Source: Pseudomonas sp. NFIX28 (GTDB taxonomy: Bacteria; Pseudomonadota; Gammaproteobacteria; Pseudomonadales; Pseudomonadaceae). From it: a stretch of DNA of 64,000 bases. Below the pieces are notes generated by a model that was given only the letters and a program-made list of their open reading frames with translations, ran no database searches and had not been told where the DNA came from. The stretch lies in the NCBI RefSeq assembly GCF_900107395.1, contig NZ_FNPW01000009.1:62001-126000 (forward strand). The letters run 5' to 3'. Position numbers and translations under genes: made by a program. Positions 15,576-25,951 of this stretch are shown here, piece after piece; the stretch's first letter is position 1, and each line of letters opens with the position of its first letter.

Positions 15576-16979
15576 ATGTCGACGGACAAGGTTTCTGTCC
15601 ACGGCGGCTGGGCCAGTCGCTGGGTTTTCATACTCGCTGCGACTGGTTCGGCCGTGGGCCTGGGAAGTATCTGGAAATTCCCTTACATGGTCGGCGTCTA
15701 CGGTGGCGGCGCCTTTGTCCTGGTGTTTCTGGCCTGTATCGCGCTGATCGGCGTACCGGTGATGCTGGCCGAAACCCTGATTGGCCGTCGCGCCCGGCAA
15801 AGCCCGGCCAATGCCTTGAAGGCGCTGGCCCTGGAGGCCGGGCATTCGGCCAAGTGGTCCTGGGGCGCGTTCGCCGGGATGATCACGGCCTTGTTGATTC
15901 TGTCCTTTTATAGCGTGGTCGGCGGTTGGTCGCTGGACTACATCATCGATATGGGGCGTGGCGATTTCCAGGGCGTGACGGCGGATCAGGTCGGCGCCTA
16001 TTTCGCCACGGTGATTGCCGACCCCTGGCGGCTGACGTTGTGGCATACGCTGTTCATGCTGTTATCGGCGGCCGTCATCGCCAAGGGTGTGGTGGCCGGG
16101 CTTGAGCGCAGTCTGCGGATCATGATGCCGCTGTTGTTCGTGATGCTGGTGATCCTGCTGGGTTACAGCCTGACCACCGGACATTTCATGGAAGGCGTGC
16201 ATTTCATGTTCGACTTCAGCACCGACAAGCTGCTCGACGGCCTGTTGCCGGCCATGGGGCATGCGTTCTTTTCCCTGAGCGTCGGTGTCGGTTCCATCAT
16301 GATCTACGGCGCTTACATGCCGAAGCATTCGTCCATTTCCGGCACTATTGTCGGCGTGGCGCTGCTGGATACCTTTGTTTCGCTGCTGGCGGGGCTGGCA
16401 CTGTTCCCGATCGTATTCGCCGCCGGGTTGAACCCGAGTGAAGGTCCGGGGCTGATGTTTGTCAGTTTGCCGTTTGCCTTTGGTAATGTGGCGTTCGGCC
16501 AGTTGATGGGCGTGGTGTTTTTTGTCCTGGTGGCTATTGCCGCCTGGAGTTCGGCGATTTCGCTGCTGGAGCCGATGGTGGCTTATCTGGTGGAGCGGAC
16601 TCGAATCCGTCGCGGCTGGGTGACATTCTGGCTGGCGTTTACCTGCTGGTTCGTTGGGTTGGGAACGGTGTTCTCCTTCAATATCTGGCAGCAGGCCAAG
16701 TTTTTCGTGAACGAAGGAGACGCTTTCCACCTCTATCAGTGGGGGGCAGCGGGTGGTCTGGATTTCTTTGGGGTGATCGATTTCTTCACCTCGCGGATCA
16801 TGTTGCCTTTGGGTGGCCTCTGTTTTGTGGTGTTTGCGGGTTGGGTAATGGGGCGCGAGGCGGTTCGAGACGAGCTGTCGATTCGCAATCCGCTGCTTTT
16901 TACCCTGGCCCTGTTTTTGATGCGCTATGTGGCGCCCATCGGCATTCTTATAGTGTTTGCCGCCCAGTTGTGGAAATGA
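15576..16979 (+). CDS. Sodium-dependent transporter, NSS family
   Basis: A 467-residue inner-membrane protein with about 11-12 hydrophobic segments. The NSS signature is at the N-terminus (GSAVGLGSIWKFPYMVG, residues about 24-40, the TM1 unwound ligand/Na+ site), and SVGVGSIMIYGAYMP near 240 corresponds to TM6. Bacterial members carry amino acids or amines such as tryptophan or tyrosine with sodium; the substrate cannot be told. The ATG at 15576 was preferred to the TTG three bases earlier. It precedes ratA by 7 bases, so the three genes to ratB may be cotranscribed. Confidence 0.9.
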   Translation: MSTDKVSVHGGWASRWVFILAATGSAVGLGSIWKFPYMVGVYGGGAFVLVFLACIALIGVPVMLAETLIGRRARQSPANALKALALEAGHSAKWSWGAFAGMITALLILSFYSVVGGWSLDYIIDMGRGDFQGVTADQVGAYFATVIADPWRLTLWHTLFMLLSAAVIAKGVVAGLERSLRIMMPLLFVMLVILLGYSLTTGHFMEGVHFMFDFSTDKLLDGLLPAMGHAFFSLSVGVGSIMIYGAYMPKHSSISGTIVGVALLDTFVSLLAGLALFPIVFAAGLNPSEGPGLMFVSLPFAFGNVAFGQLMGVVFFVLVAIAAWSSAISLLEPMVAYLVERTRIRRGWVTFWLAFTCWFVGLGTVFSFNIWQQAKFFVNEGDAFHLYQWGAAGGLDFFGVIDFFTSRIMLPLGGLCFVVFAGWVMGREAVRDELSIRNPLLFTLALFLMRYVAPIGILIVFAAQLWK

Positions 16980-16986
16980 CGCTGAT

Positions 16987-17421
16987 ATGACGACACATAT
17001 TCAACGCTCGGCCCTGTTGCCTTATCCGGCGCAGTTTTTGTACGACCTGGTCAATGACGTGGCGCGTTATCCGGAGTTTTTGCCCTGGTGCTCGTCGACC
17101 GAGGTGCTGGAGAGCAGCGAGGTGCAGATGCGCGCCAGCCTGGCCGTTGCCAAGGGCGGGCTCAGCCAGCATTTCGTGACGCGCAATACCCTGGTGCCGG
17201 GCCAGTCGATCGAGATGAATCTGGAGGAAGGGCCGTTCAACCAGTTGCACGGTGTGTGGACGTTCAAGTCGCTGGGTGACAAGGCCTGCAAGATCAGCCT
17301 GGATCTGTCGTTCGACTACGCCGGTCCACTGGTTCGTGCAACCTTGGGGCCTTTGTTCAATCAAGCCGCCAATACCTTGGTCGATGCGTTTTGTCAGCGA
17401 GCCAAGCAGTTGCATGCTTGA
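16987..17421 (+). CDS. ratA: RatA/Coq10-like START-domain protein
   Basis: A 144-residue polyketide-cyclase/START-type protein (HIQRSALLPYPAQFLYDLVN, then YPEFLPWC near residue 38), the pattern of RatA/PasT and yeast Coq10. Homologues have been described as 70S-assembly inhibitors (RatA) or as ubiquinone-function proteins; sequence alone does not decide. The ATG at 16987 matches family starts. It overlaps ratB by 8 bases, the usual ratAB pair next to smpB in pseudomonads. Confidence 0.9.
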   Translation: MTTHIQRSALLPYPAQFLYDLVNDVARYPEFLPWCSSTEVLESSEVQMRASLAVAKGGLSQHFVTRNTLVPGQSIEMNLEEGPFNQLHGVWTFKSLGDKACKISLDLSFDYAGPLVRATLGPLFNQAANTLVDAFCQRAKQLHA

Positions 17422-17734
17422 GTCAATGATTGAGGTCGAGGTGGTGTATGCCGCGGTCGATCGCCAGGTATTGCTCAGGGTTGCTGTGCCGTCCGGAGCT
17501 ACCGTTCGTGCGGCAGTGAAAGGCAGCGGAATAGGTGCGCACTTTCCGGAGCTGGACCTGGACAGTTGCCCATTGGGGATTTTCGGCAAAGCGGTTGCCG
17601 ATCCCGCGGTGCAATTGGTCCAGGAAGGAGATCGGATCGAAATCTACCGCCCGTTGCTGGCCGACCCTAAAGAGGTTCGGCGTCTGCGTGCGGCAAAAGC
17701 GGCACAGGCTCGGGCTCGTACTCCAGAGTCCTGA
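17414..17734 (+). CDS. ratB: RatB/RnfH-family ubiquitin-like protein
   Basis: A 106-residue beta-grasp protein of the RnfH family (IEVEVVYAAVDRQVLLRVAV near the start, GDRIEIYRPLLADPKEVRR at about 75-93, both family hallmarks). Paired with ratA it has been annotated as an antitoxin (PasI), but biochemical support is limited. The start could be the ATG at 17414, overlapping ratA, or the ATG at 17426; neither has a strong ribosome site, consistent with translational coupling. A terminator follows at 17752. Confidence 0.88.
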   Translation: MLESMIEVEVVYAAVDRQVLLRVAVPSGATVRAAVKGSGIGAHFPELDLDSCPLGIFGKAVADPAVQLVQEGDRIEIYRPLLADPKEVRRLRAAKAAQARARTPES

Positions 17735-17751
17735 ACAAATCGATAGGCAAC

Positions 17752-17778
17752 AAAAAGCCCGGACTCGCCGGGCTTTTT
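17752..17778. terminator. Bidirectional terminator between ratB and bamE
   Basis: AAAAAGCCCGG (17752-17762) and CCGGGCTTTTT (17768-17778) make an 11-bp stem with a 5-base loop and T-runs on both strands, between convergent genes. Confidence 0.85.
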
Positions 17779-17792
17779 CATTTCGCCACAAA

Positions 17793-18320
17793 TTATTGCG
17801 GCGAGGTGTCCAGAGGCTCTGGTGTCGGCACCGGAACGGTCTCGACGTTGTCGACGTCCTTTTGGATCTGGTCGAGCAAGGAGCCAGGCTTGGCTGGTTT
17901 TTCCGGTTTTGGCTGCTCGGCGTTTTCGGTTGGGGCGGTCACGGTAGTGCCGCTGTCCTTGCCCAGGATGGCTTCGTCGCGGCTTACGCCCGGCATGAAG
18001 TCGCCGGAAAGGCTGACCAGTTGGTCGTTACCATTGAAGATAACGCTGACGCGCTCCTGTTGGCGTTCACCGCCACCGGGTTGCAGGCTGTACAGATAAT
18101 CCCAGCGATCGGCGTGGAACGTGTCGGTCAACAGAGGGTTGCCCATGATAAACCGTACTTGCCGGCGGGTCATTCCCGGGCGTAACTGGTCTATCATGTC
18201 CTGCGTGACGACATTGCCCTGCTGGATGTCGATTTTGTAAACCCCGGGGAATGAACAACCGGCGAGTGCGAGCAGTCCCACGAAGGTGAAACTGGTTAGC
18301 AAGAGCTTGGTGTTTTGCAT
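17793..18320 (-). CDS. bamE: Outer membrane assembly lipoprotein BamE (SmpA/OmlA)
   Basis: A 175-residue lipoprotein component of the BAM complex. The signal ends in the lipobox LAGC, with the lipidated cysteine at residue 22. The SmpA/OmlA domain follows, with the KIDIQQGNVVTQDMIDQLRP and GMTRRQVRFIMGNPLL motifs conserved in BamE. The C-terminal extension rich in P, E and K after about residue 125 is longer than in enteric BamE but usual in pseudomonads. It is divergent from fur across a 98-base gap, as in P. aeruginosa omlA-fur. Confidence 0.95.
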   Translation of the reverse strand: MQNTKLLLTSFTFVGLLALAGCSFPGVYKIDIQQGNVVTQDMIDQLRPGMTRRQVRFIMGNPLLTDTFHADRWDYLYSLQPGGGERQQERVSVIFNGNDQLVSLSGDFMPGVSRDEAILGKDSGTTVTAPTENAEQPKPEKPAKPGSLLDQIQKDVDNVETVPVPTPEPLDTSPQ

Positions 18321-18418
18321 CGGTGGGCGACTTCCACTATCTTGGCTGGGACAACGTAAACCCCGATCATACCCGCATTAAGAGAAGCTGCGAAGCAGCA
18401 TCCGCGAGAAAGCTGACC

Positions 18419-18823
18419 ATGGTTGAAAATAGCGAACTACGTAAAGCCGGCCTTAAAGTGACTCTGCCACGGGTCAAAATTCTACAAATGCTCGATTCCG
18501 CCGAGCAGCGACACATGAGCGCCGAGGATGTTTACAAGGCGCTGATGGAAGCTGGCGAGGATGTCGGTCTGGCCACGGTTTACCGTGTCCTGACCCAGTT
18601 TGAAGCAGCAGGCCTTGTGGTGCGCCACAACTTTGATGGCGGCCACGCTGTGTTCGAACTGGCTGACGGCGGTCACCACGACCACATGGTCAACGTGGAT
18701 TCCGGTGAGGTCATCGAATTCTTCGACGAAGAAATCGAGAAGCTTCAGAAGGCGATTGTCGAGAAGCATGGCTTCGAGTTGGTGGATCACAACTTGGTGC
18801 TGTACGTACGCACGAAGAAATAA
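18419..18823 (+). CDS. fur: Ferric uptake regulator Fur
   Basis: A 134-residue iron-responsive repressor. The winged-helix DNA-binding domain (residues 1-82) includes GLKVTLPRVKILQML and GLATVYRVLTQFEAAGLV. The metal-binding dimerisation domain has the HHDH motif at 86-89 and a C-terminus without the extra CxxC motifs of enteric Fur, as is normal in Pseudomonas. The ATG at 18419 gives the standard MVENSELRKAG start. A strong terminator follows. Confidence 0.97.
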   Translation: MVENSELRKAGLKVTLPRVKILQMLDSAEQRHMSAEDVYKALMEAGEDVGLATVYRVLTQFEAAGLVVRHNFDGGHAVFELADGGHHDHMVNVDSGEVIEFFDEEIEKLQKAIVEKHGFELVDHNLVLYVRTKK

Positions 18824-18856
18824 GCATGTCGCGCGGACATAGTCCGCGAAACGATC

Positions 18857-18880
18857 GAAGGCGACCCAAGGGTCGCCTTC
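18857..18880. terminator. Terminator after fur
   Basis: GAAGGCGACCC and GGGTCGCCTTC form an 11-bp stem with a 2-base gap (an effective loop of 4), followed by GTGCTTTCTGCTTCTT. It lies between the convergent fur and recN genes. Confidence 0.7.
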
Positions 18881-18913
18881 GTGCTTTCTGCTTCTTATTA
18901 AAGTGGCAGGTGC

Positions 18914-20587
18914 TCAAGCCTTGGCGGTAACCACCATCTTTTTCGCATGGGCCAGCGACTCCTTCGTCAGGTCGATGCCGCCCAGCATGCGGGCCACTTC
19001 TTCGATCCGCTCGGTCTTGCCCAATTTGGAGACTGCGGTGTGAGTCGCATCGCTGCCCCGGACCTTGTGTACAAAAAGATGCTGATGGCCCTGGGCAGCC
19101 ACTTGCGGCAAGTGGGTGACGGTCAGGACTTGCCCGCGTTCGCCGAGGCGGCGCAACAACTGACCGACGATTTCCGCGGTCGGGCCGCCGATGCCGACGT
19201 CCACTTCGTCGAATACCAGGGTGGGGACACGAGAGGTTTGCGCAGTAATCACCTGGATTGCCAGGCTGATCCGTGACAACTCGCCCCCGGAGGCCACTTT
19301 GGCCAGGGCCTTGAGCGGTTGGCCGGGGTTGGCGCTGACTAGCAGTTCGACCTGCTCGAGGCCGTTGGGCTGCAGTTCGTCGCCGCTGTTGGCGCGCAGC
19401 TCGATAGTGAAGCGGCCGCCAGGCATGCCCAGGCGCTGGATTTCCTGTTCGACGGCGCTGGCCAGGCTGGTTGCTGCCTGTTGGCGCAGCGTGCTCAACT
19501 CCCTGGCTTTTTCGTGATAGTGCCGGGCATAGGATTTCAGCTCGTCTCCCAGGCGCTCGATGGACTCGTCATTGGCATCCAGGGTTTCGATTTCCTCCAG
19601 CAGCTTCTGCTGCATGGCCGCCACCTCGGTGGGCTGGATCCGGTGTTTGCGGGCCAGGGTATAGATGGCATCCAGCCGCTCCTCCAACTGTTGCAGGCGC
19701 GCCGGGTCCGCGTCGAAGTGGTCGACGAAGCGGTTCAGTTCGCCGACGGCTTCTTCGACCTGGATCTGCGCGCTGGCCAGCAGGTTGGTGGCTTCCGCCA
19801 GGGCGCCGGAGGTGTTGCCGATGCTCGACAGGCGATTAAGGCTCACAGTCAGGGCGCTTAAAACGTTGCCCGAATCACTTTCGCTGCAATGCTCGACGAC
19901 CTGCCGGCAGATGCCTAGCAGGCTTTCGGCGTTGGTCAGGTTCTTGTGTTCGAGTTCCAGTTGTTCCAGTTCGTTTTCGCCCAGGGCGAGGTTCTCCAAT
20001 TCCTCCAGTTGGTAGCTGAGGAGCTGGTGGCGAGCCCGCTGCTCGTCCCCGGAATTGGACAGGCGCTCCAGTTCCTGGCGGGTCTGGCGCCAACGCTGGG
20101 CGGCCAGCGATACCTGGCGGGCCAGGTCGGTCGCGCCGGTGTATTCATCGAGGAGGCGGCGATGGGTATCGGTTTTCAGCAGCGATTGATGCTCATGCTG
20201 GCTGTGAATATCGATCAGCAATTCGCCGAGGGCCTTGAGATCGCCGAGCGGGCAGGGGGAGCCGTTGATGTAGCCGCGGGAGCGACCCTCGGCGGTAATG
20301 ACTCGGCGCAGAATGCATGGGCTGTCGTTATCCAGGTCGCGTTCGGCGAGCCAGGTGCGGGCCTCGGGAATGTCTTCCAGGTCGAAAGTGGCAAGAATGT
20401 CGGCCTTGTCGGCGCCTGGGCGTACCACGCCGCTGTCGGCGCGATCACCCAGTGTCAGGCCCAGGGCGTCGAGCATGATCGATTTGCCGGCGCCGGTTTC
20501 ACCCGTGATGACGCTCATCCCGCGATCCAGTTCAAGATCGAGATGTTCAACGATGGCGTAGTTGTGTACGGACAGGTGCACCAGCAT
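18914..20587 (-). CDS. recN: DNA repair ATPase RecN
   Basis: A 557-residue SMC-like protein of double-strand-break repair. The Walker A motif is GETGAGKSIM near residue 29, followed by a long coiled coil with Q/E/L-rich segments. The C-terminal half carries the signature KVASGGELSRISLAIQ and Walker B VFDEVDVGIGG near 475. The start MLVHLSVHNYAIVEHLDL is the family N-terminus; a TTG 15 bases upstream is less likely. It is divergent from grpE. I saw no convincing SOS box by eye. Confidence 0.96.
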   Translation of the reverse strand: MLVHLSVHNYAIVEHLDLELDRGMSVITGETGAGKSIMLDALGLTLGDRADSGVVRPGADKADILATFDLEDIPEARTWLAERDLDNDSPCILRRVITAEGRSRGYINGSPCPLGDLKALGELLIDIHSQHEHQSLLKTDTHRRLLDEYTGATDLARQVSLAAQRWRQTRQELERLSNSGDEQRARHQLLSYQLEELENLALGENELEQLELEHKNLTNAESLLGICRQVVEHCSESDSGNVLSALTVSLNRLSSIGNTSGALAEATNLLASAQIQVEEAVGELNRFVDHFDADPARLQQLEERLDAIYTLARKHRIQPTEVAAMQQKLLEEIETLDANDESIERLGDELKSYARHYHEKARELSTLRQQAATSLASAVEQEIQRLGMPGGRFTIELRANSGDELQPNGLEQVELLVSANPGQPLKALAKVASGGELSRISLAIQVITAQTSRVPTLVFDEVDVGIGGPTAEIVGQLLRRLGERGQVLTVTHLPQVAAQGHQHLFVHKVRGSDATHTAVSKLGKTERIEEVARMLGGIDLTKESLAHAKKMVVTAKA

Positions 20588-20757
20588 AAAGGCCGCTCCC
20601 AAGGCTTTAGGTCTGGTTATTTATACAGTGTTTTGTTTTGGGCTGACAATGCCCGTACTTAGCTCGATTCGCTTGCCTGGCGGATTTTTTTATCGTGTTC
20701 GGGAATGACTGGCTACTGGCGTTTTGGCTCTCGTCAGGATTTTTGCCGAAGGAGCAG

Positions 20758-20788
20758 CCCTTGAAACCTGAAAAACACGGCCCCATAT
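20758..20788 (+). promoter_or_regulatory. Sigma-32 heat-shock promoter of grpE
   Basis: CCCTTGAAA at 20758-20766, 14 bases, then CCCCATAT at 20781-20788: an almost perfect match to the RpoH consensus (CTTGAAA, 13-15 bases, CCCCATnT). It lies 54 bases before the grpE ATG. Confidence 0.9.
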
Positions 20789-20841
20789 ACCCGGGCAGAA
20801 GCGTGAGTTGAGCTCGCGGACGATATTGAAAGGAGAATTTT

Positions 20842-21408
20842 ATGGCTGACGAACAGACGCTGGATACGCAAAATCTCGACGCCAATCAGGCCCCCGAGGC
20901 TTCGGGCGAAGATCTGGCGGCTCGTGTACAAGTGCTCGAGGAGCAGCTGGCTGGCGCTCAAGATCAGGCATTGCGTGTTGCAGCCGATCTGCAGAACGTC
21001 CGCCGCCGTGCCGAGCAGGATGTAGAAAAGGCTCACAAGTTCGCCCTCGAGCGCTTTGCTGGCGACCTGCTGCCAGTGATCGACAGCCTTGAGCGCGGTC
21101 TCGAGTTGTCCAGCCCGGACGACGAGAGCATTCGCCCGATGCGTGAAGGTATCGAACTGACCCTGAAGATGTTCCAGGACACCCTGAAGCGTTATCAGCT
21201 GGAAGCGATCGATCCTCATGGCGAGCCGTTCAATGCTGAGCAGCATCAGGCGATGGCCATGCAGGAAAGTGCCGACGTCGAGCCGAACAGCGTTCTCAAG
21301 GTGTTCCAGAAGGGCTATCAGCTCAATGGCCGCCTGCTGCGCCCGGCGATGGTCGTGGTCAGCAAGGCACCTGCACCGGTTTCGCCTTCGATTGACGAGA
21401 AGGCTTGA
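20842..21408 (+). CDS. grpE: Nucleotide exchange factor GrpE
   Basis: A 188-residue co-chaperone that releases ADP from DnaK. An acidic N-terminus is followed by a long helix (about 25-85; ADLQNVRRRAEQDVEKAHKF) and the beta domain with QAMAMQESADVEPNSVLKVF and GYQLNGRLLRPAMVVVS, the GrpE signature. AAAGGAG precedes the ATG. It is the first gene of the grpE-dnaK-dnaJ group, with its own sigma-32 promoter. Confidence 0.97.
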   Translation: MADEQTLDTQNLDANQAPEASGEDLAARVQVLEEQLAGAQDQALRVAADLQNVRRRAEQDVEKAHKFALERFAGDLLPVIDSLERGLELSSPDDESIRPMREGIELTLKMFQDTLKRYQLEAIDPHGEPFNAEQHQAMAMQESADVEPNSVLKVFQKGYQLNGRLLRPAMVVVSKAPAPVSPSIDEKA

Positions 21409-21431
21409 AATCGCGCACAGGGCCCCCATTT
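21404..21431 (+). promoter_or_regulatory. Sigma-32 promoter of dnaK, overlapping the grpE stop
   Basis: CTTGAAA at 21404-21410, 13 bases, then CCCCATTT at 21424-21431, again near the RpoH consensus. The -35 box contains the grpE TGA stop codon (21406-21408). dnaK begins 80 bases further. Confidence 0.9.
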
Positions 21432-21510
21432 ATAAGCCAAGCGTTTAAGTGCTACCGCAGTCGGCCACCACTGCTGCGGCAACAAAATCTAAAGTTTCGG
21501 GAGAGTTAAC

Positions 21511-23427
<1,917 letters not shown>

Positions 23428-23751
23428 GACTGCTTGTTGGTCGGCCGGTTGACTGCCTTTGTGCGGTGACTGGTAGGATGTCGCCGCGCGGGAGCTTGCT
23501 CCCGCGTTGGCGTGTCTGGAGCAAGCGAAATTTTTACGGCGTGCGGCTCTGTTCGCGCGCTGGCGGTACGGTCGGAAATGCTCCTGCTTTCCGTTCGGGA
23601 TTGCCGCAATTGTCGGCCAGTCTGTTGGTCGTCTATCCAAGACCAGGATCGTTGAATTGACGTGAGTTGGGTCCGGGCCTGTATTGGGGCTCAACGAGTT
23701 TGACGAGGCTCAGGAGAGCGTTGTCGAACGTCCTTAAGAGTGCGAAGACTT
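23428..23751 (+). other. dnaK-dnaJ intergenic region with REP-like hairpin
   Basis: This 324-base gap has no gene. CGCGGGAG-CTTG-CTCCCGCG (23487-23506) is a perfect hairpin in the style of Pseudomonas REP sequences and may attenuate or stabilise dnaK mRNA. No RpoH-like promoter is visible before dnaJ, so dnaJ is likely transcribed partly by readthrough or from an ordinary promoter. Confidence 0.55.
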
Positions 23752-24876
23752 ATGGCAAAGCGTGACTATTACGAAGTATTGGGTGTGGAGCGAGGCTCGA
23801 GCGAAGCCGACCTGAAAAAGGCTTACCGCCGCCTGGCGATGAAGCATCACCCGGACCGTAATCCCGGCGACAAAGCGTCGGAAGATATGTTCAAGGAGGC
23901 CAACGAGGCCTACGAAGTATTGTCTGACTCGAGCAAGCGCGCGGCTTATGACCAGTACGGTCATGCCGGTGTCGATCCGAGCATGGGAGGTGGCGGCGCC
24001 GGCTTCGGTGGCCAGAACTTCTCCGATATCTTTGGCGATGTCTTCAGTGATTTCTTTGGTGGCGGTCGTGGCGGCTCCCGTGGCGGGGCCCAGCGTGGCA
24101 GCGATTTGCGCTACACCCTGGAGCTGAACCTGGAAGAGGCGGTGCGCGGTACCACCGTGAACATCCGTGTTCCGACACTGGTCAACTGCAAGCCTTGCGA
24201 CGGCTCGGGTGCCAAGAAGGGCTCCTCGCCCGTGACCTGTCCGACCTGTGGCGGCATTGGCCAGGTGCGCATGCAGCAAGGCTTCTTCTCGGTGCAGCAG
24301 ACCTGCCCGCGTTGTCATGGCCAGGGCAAGATCATTTCCGATCCATGCGATTCCTGCCACGGCGAAGGTCGCGTCGAAGAGTACAAGACGCTGTCGGTGA
24401 AAGTGCCGGCGGGGGTCGATACCGGTGACCGTATTCGTCTGTCCGGCGAAGGAGAAGCGGGTACTCAGGGTGGCCCGACGGGCGACCTGTATGTGGTGAT
24501 CAATGTGCGTGAGCACGCGATCTTCCAGCGCGACGGCAAACACCTGTTCTGCGAAGTGCCTATCAGCTTCGTTGATGCGGCGCTGGGTGGCGAGCTGGAG
24601 ATCCCGACGCTGGATGGTCGGGTCAAGCTGAAGATTCCAGAGGGCACCCAGACCGGCAAGCAGTTCCGCGTGCGCGGCAAGGGCGTGGCCCCGGTGCGTG
24701 GCGGCGGTGCTGGCGACTTGATGTGCCGCGTTGCGGTGGAAACACCGGTGAACCTGAGCCGCCGTCAGCGTGAGCTGCTTGAGGAGTTGCGTGGTTCCTT
24801 GGCGGACGACAATACCCATTCGCCGAAAACCACTGGCTGGTTCGAAGGCGTGAAGCGCTTCTTCGGCGACCTGTAA
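23752..24876 (+). CDS. dnaJ: Co-chaperone DnaJ (Hsp40)
   Basis: A 374-residue type I DnaJ that stimulates DnaK ATPase. The J domain (1-70) carries the HPD motif (KHHPDRNPG near residue 33). A Gly/Phe-rich linker (about 75-115) precedes the zinc region with four CxxCxGxG-type motifs (CKPCDGSG, CPTCGGIG, CPRCHGQG, CDSCHGEG, residues about 145-210). Two beta-barrel substrate domains follow. I used the ATG at 23752 (MAKRDYYEVLGV), the family start, rather than the GTG at 23740. Confidence 0.97.
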   Translation: MAKRDYYEVLGVERGSSEADLKKAYRRLAMKHHPDRNPGDKASEDMFKEANEAYEVLSDSSKRAAYDQYGHAGVDPSMGGGGAGFGGQNFSDIFGDVFSDFFGGGRGGSRGGAQRGSDLRYTLELNLEEAVRGTTVNIRVPTLVNCKPCDGSGAKKGSSPVTCPTCGGIGQVRMQQGFFSVQQTCPRCHGQGKIISDPCDSCHGEGRVEEYKTLSVKVPAGVDTGDRIRLSGEGEAGTQGGPTGDLYVVINVREHAIFQRDGKHLFCEVPISFVDAALGGELEIPTLDGRVKLKIPEGTQTGKQFRVRGKGVAPVRGGGAGDLMCRVAVETPVNLSRRQRELLEELRGSLADDNTHSPKTTGWFEGVKRFFGDL

Positions 24877-24886
24877 GGAGCACGGC

Positions 24887-25693
24887 ATGCGACGTATAGC
24901 TGTGATGGGCGCTGCGGGGCGCATGGGCAAGAACCTGGTCGAGGCCGTGCAGCAGCGCTCGCCGCTCTCCGGGCTTACCGCAGCGATCGTGCGGCCAGGC
25001 AGTTCTTTGGTTGGCGCGGATGCTGGCGAGCTGGCTTCGCTGGGGCGCATTGGTGTGCCGATGTCCGACAGCCTGGAAAAAGTGGCTGATGAATTCGATG
25101 TGTTGATCGATTTCACCCTGCCGGAAGTGATGCTGAAGAACCTGGCGTTCTGTCGCAAGGCGGGCAAGGCCATGGTGATCGGTACCACGGGGCTTGGCGC
25201 CAAGGAAAAGCAATTACTGGTCGAGGCGGGCAAGGATATTCCGATCGTGTTCGCCGCCAACTTCAGCGTTGGCGTCAATTTGTCGCTGAAGCTGCTCGAT
25301 ATGGCGGCCCGGGTGCTGGGTGACGATGCGGACATCGAAATCATCGAGGCGCATCACCGGCACAAAATCGACGCGCCTTCAGGTACTGCTCTGCGCATGG
25401 GCGAGGTAATTGCCGACGCGCTGGGGCGTGACCTGCAGAAAGTCGCGGTGTATGGCCGTGAGGGGCATACCGGTGCTCGCGAGCGCGAAACCATTGGTTT
25501 CGCCACGGTTCGTGGCGGCGATGTGGTTGGCGATCACACGGTGTTGTTCGCTGCTGAGGGCGAGCGCCTGGAAATCACCCACAAGGCTTCCAGCCGCATG
25601 ACTTTCGCCAAGGGTGCGGTACGTGCTGCGTTGTGGCTGGACGGTCGTCCGGCGGGTCTTTATGACATGCAGGATGTGCTGGATCTGCGTTGA
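24887..25693 (+). CDS. dapB: 4-hydroxy-tetrahydrodipicolinate reductase
   Basis: A 268-residue NAD(P)H-dependent enzyme of lysine/diaminopimelate synthesis. The Rossmann motif is VMGAAGRMGKN near residue 7, and the substrate site is EAHHRHKIDAPSGTALRMGE near 155. AAGGAG precedes the ATG, and the gene starts 10 bases after dnaJ, so cotranscription is possible. A terminator follows at 25703. Confidence 0.97.
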   Translation: MRRIAVMGAAGRMGKNLVEAVQQRSPLSGLTAAIVRPGSSLVGADAGELASLGRIGVPMSDSLEKVADEFDVLIDFTLPEVMLKNLAFCRKAGKAMVIGTTGLGAKEKQLLVEAGKDIPIVFAANFSVGVNLSLKLLDMAARVLGDDADIEIIEAHHRHKIDAPSGTALRMGEVIADALGRDLQKVAVYGREGHTGARERETIGFATVRGGDVVGDHTVLFAAEGERLEITHKASSRMTFAKGAVRAALWLDGRPAGLYDMQDVLDLR

Positions 25694-25702
25694 GATGCAT
25701 CC

Positions 25703-25738
25703 AAAACAGGGCTCGGCTTCGCGCTTGAGCCCTGTTTT
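25703..25738 (+). terminator. Terminator after dapB
   Basis: AAAACAGGGCTC (25703-25714) and GAGCCCTGTTTT (25727-25738) form a 12-bp stem with a 12-base loop, ending in TTTT. Confidence 0.85.
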
Positions 25739-25868
25739 ACTCCGCTAAGCGATGTTCTGTCGCATTCCTCTGCCTTTAAGGCTCTTTAGCGGTGGACCAA
25801 AAAAGCCTTTTTCTGTAAGCTACAGCTTTAGTGTGTCCACTAAAAGCGCGCAGAATAATTCAGTGAAG

Positions 25869-25906
25869 AAGCGGGGTGACGTGTCCATACGTCACTCCGC
25901 TTTTTT
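25869..25906 (+). promoter_or_regulatory. Probable transcription attenuator in the carA leader
   Basis: AAGCGGGGTGACGT (25869-25882) pairs with ACGTCACTCCGCTT (25889-25902) in 14 consecutive pairs including one G-U, with a 6-base loop and six Ts (25901-25906). This is an intrinsic terminator 45 bases before the carA start and after the dapB terminator. It must lie in the carAB leader, which makes it a candidate attenuator for pyrimidine or arginine control. An antiterminator could involve AAGGCT/AGCCTT segments near 25787-25816, but this is not established. Confidence 0.7.
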
Positions 25907-25951
25907 ACAACCTGCGATCGCCCTTTCAGGCTTTATTTACGGGAGGTCTTC

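Noticed and set aside
15573..15578. TTG start for the NSS transporter
   Set aside because: An ATG follows immediately in frame and no ribosome site favours the TTG.
17414..17734. ratAB as a toxin-antitoxin island
   Set aside because: The pair is core in gamma-proteobacteria next to smpB, and the proteins look like Coq10/START and RnfH family members; no mobile features are present.
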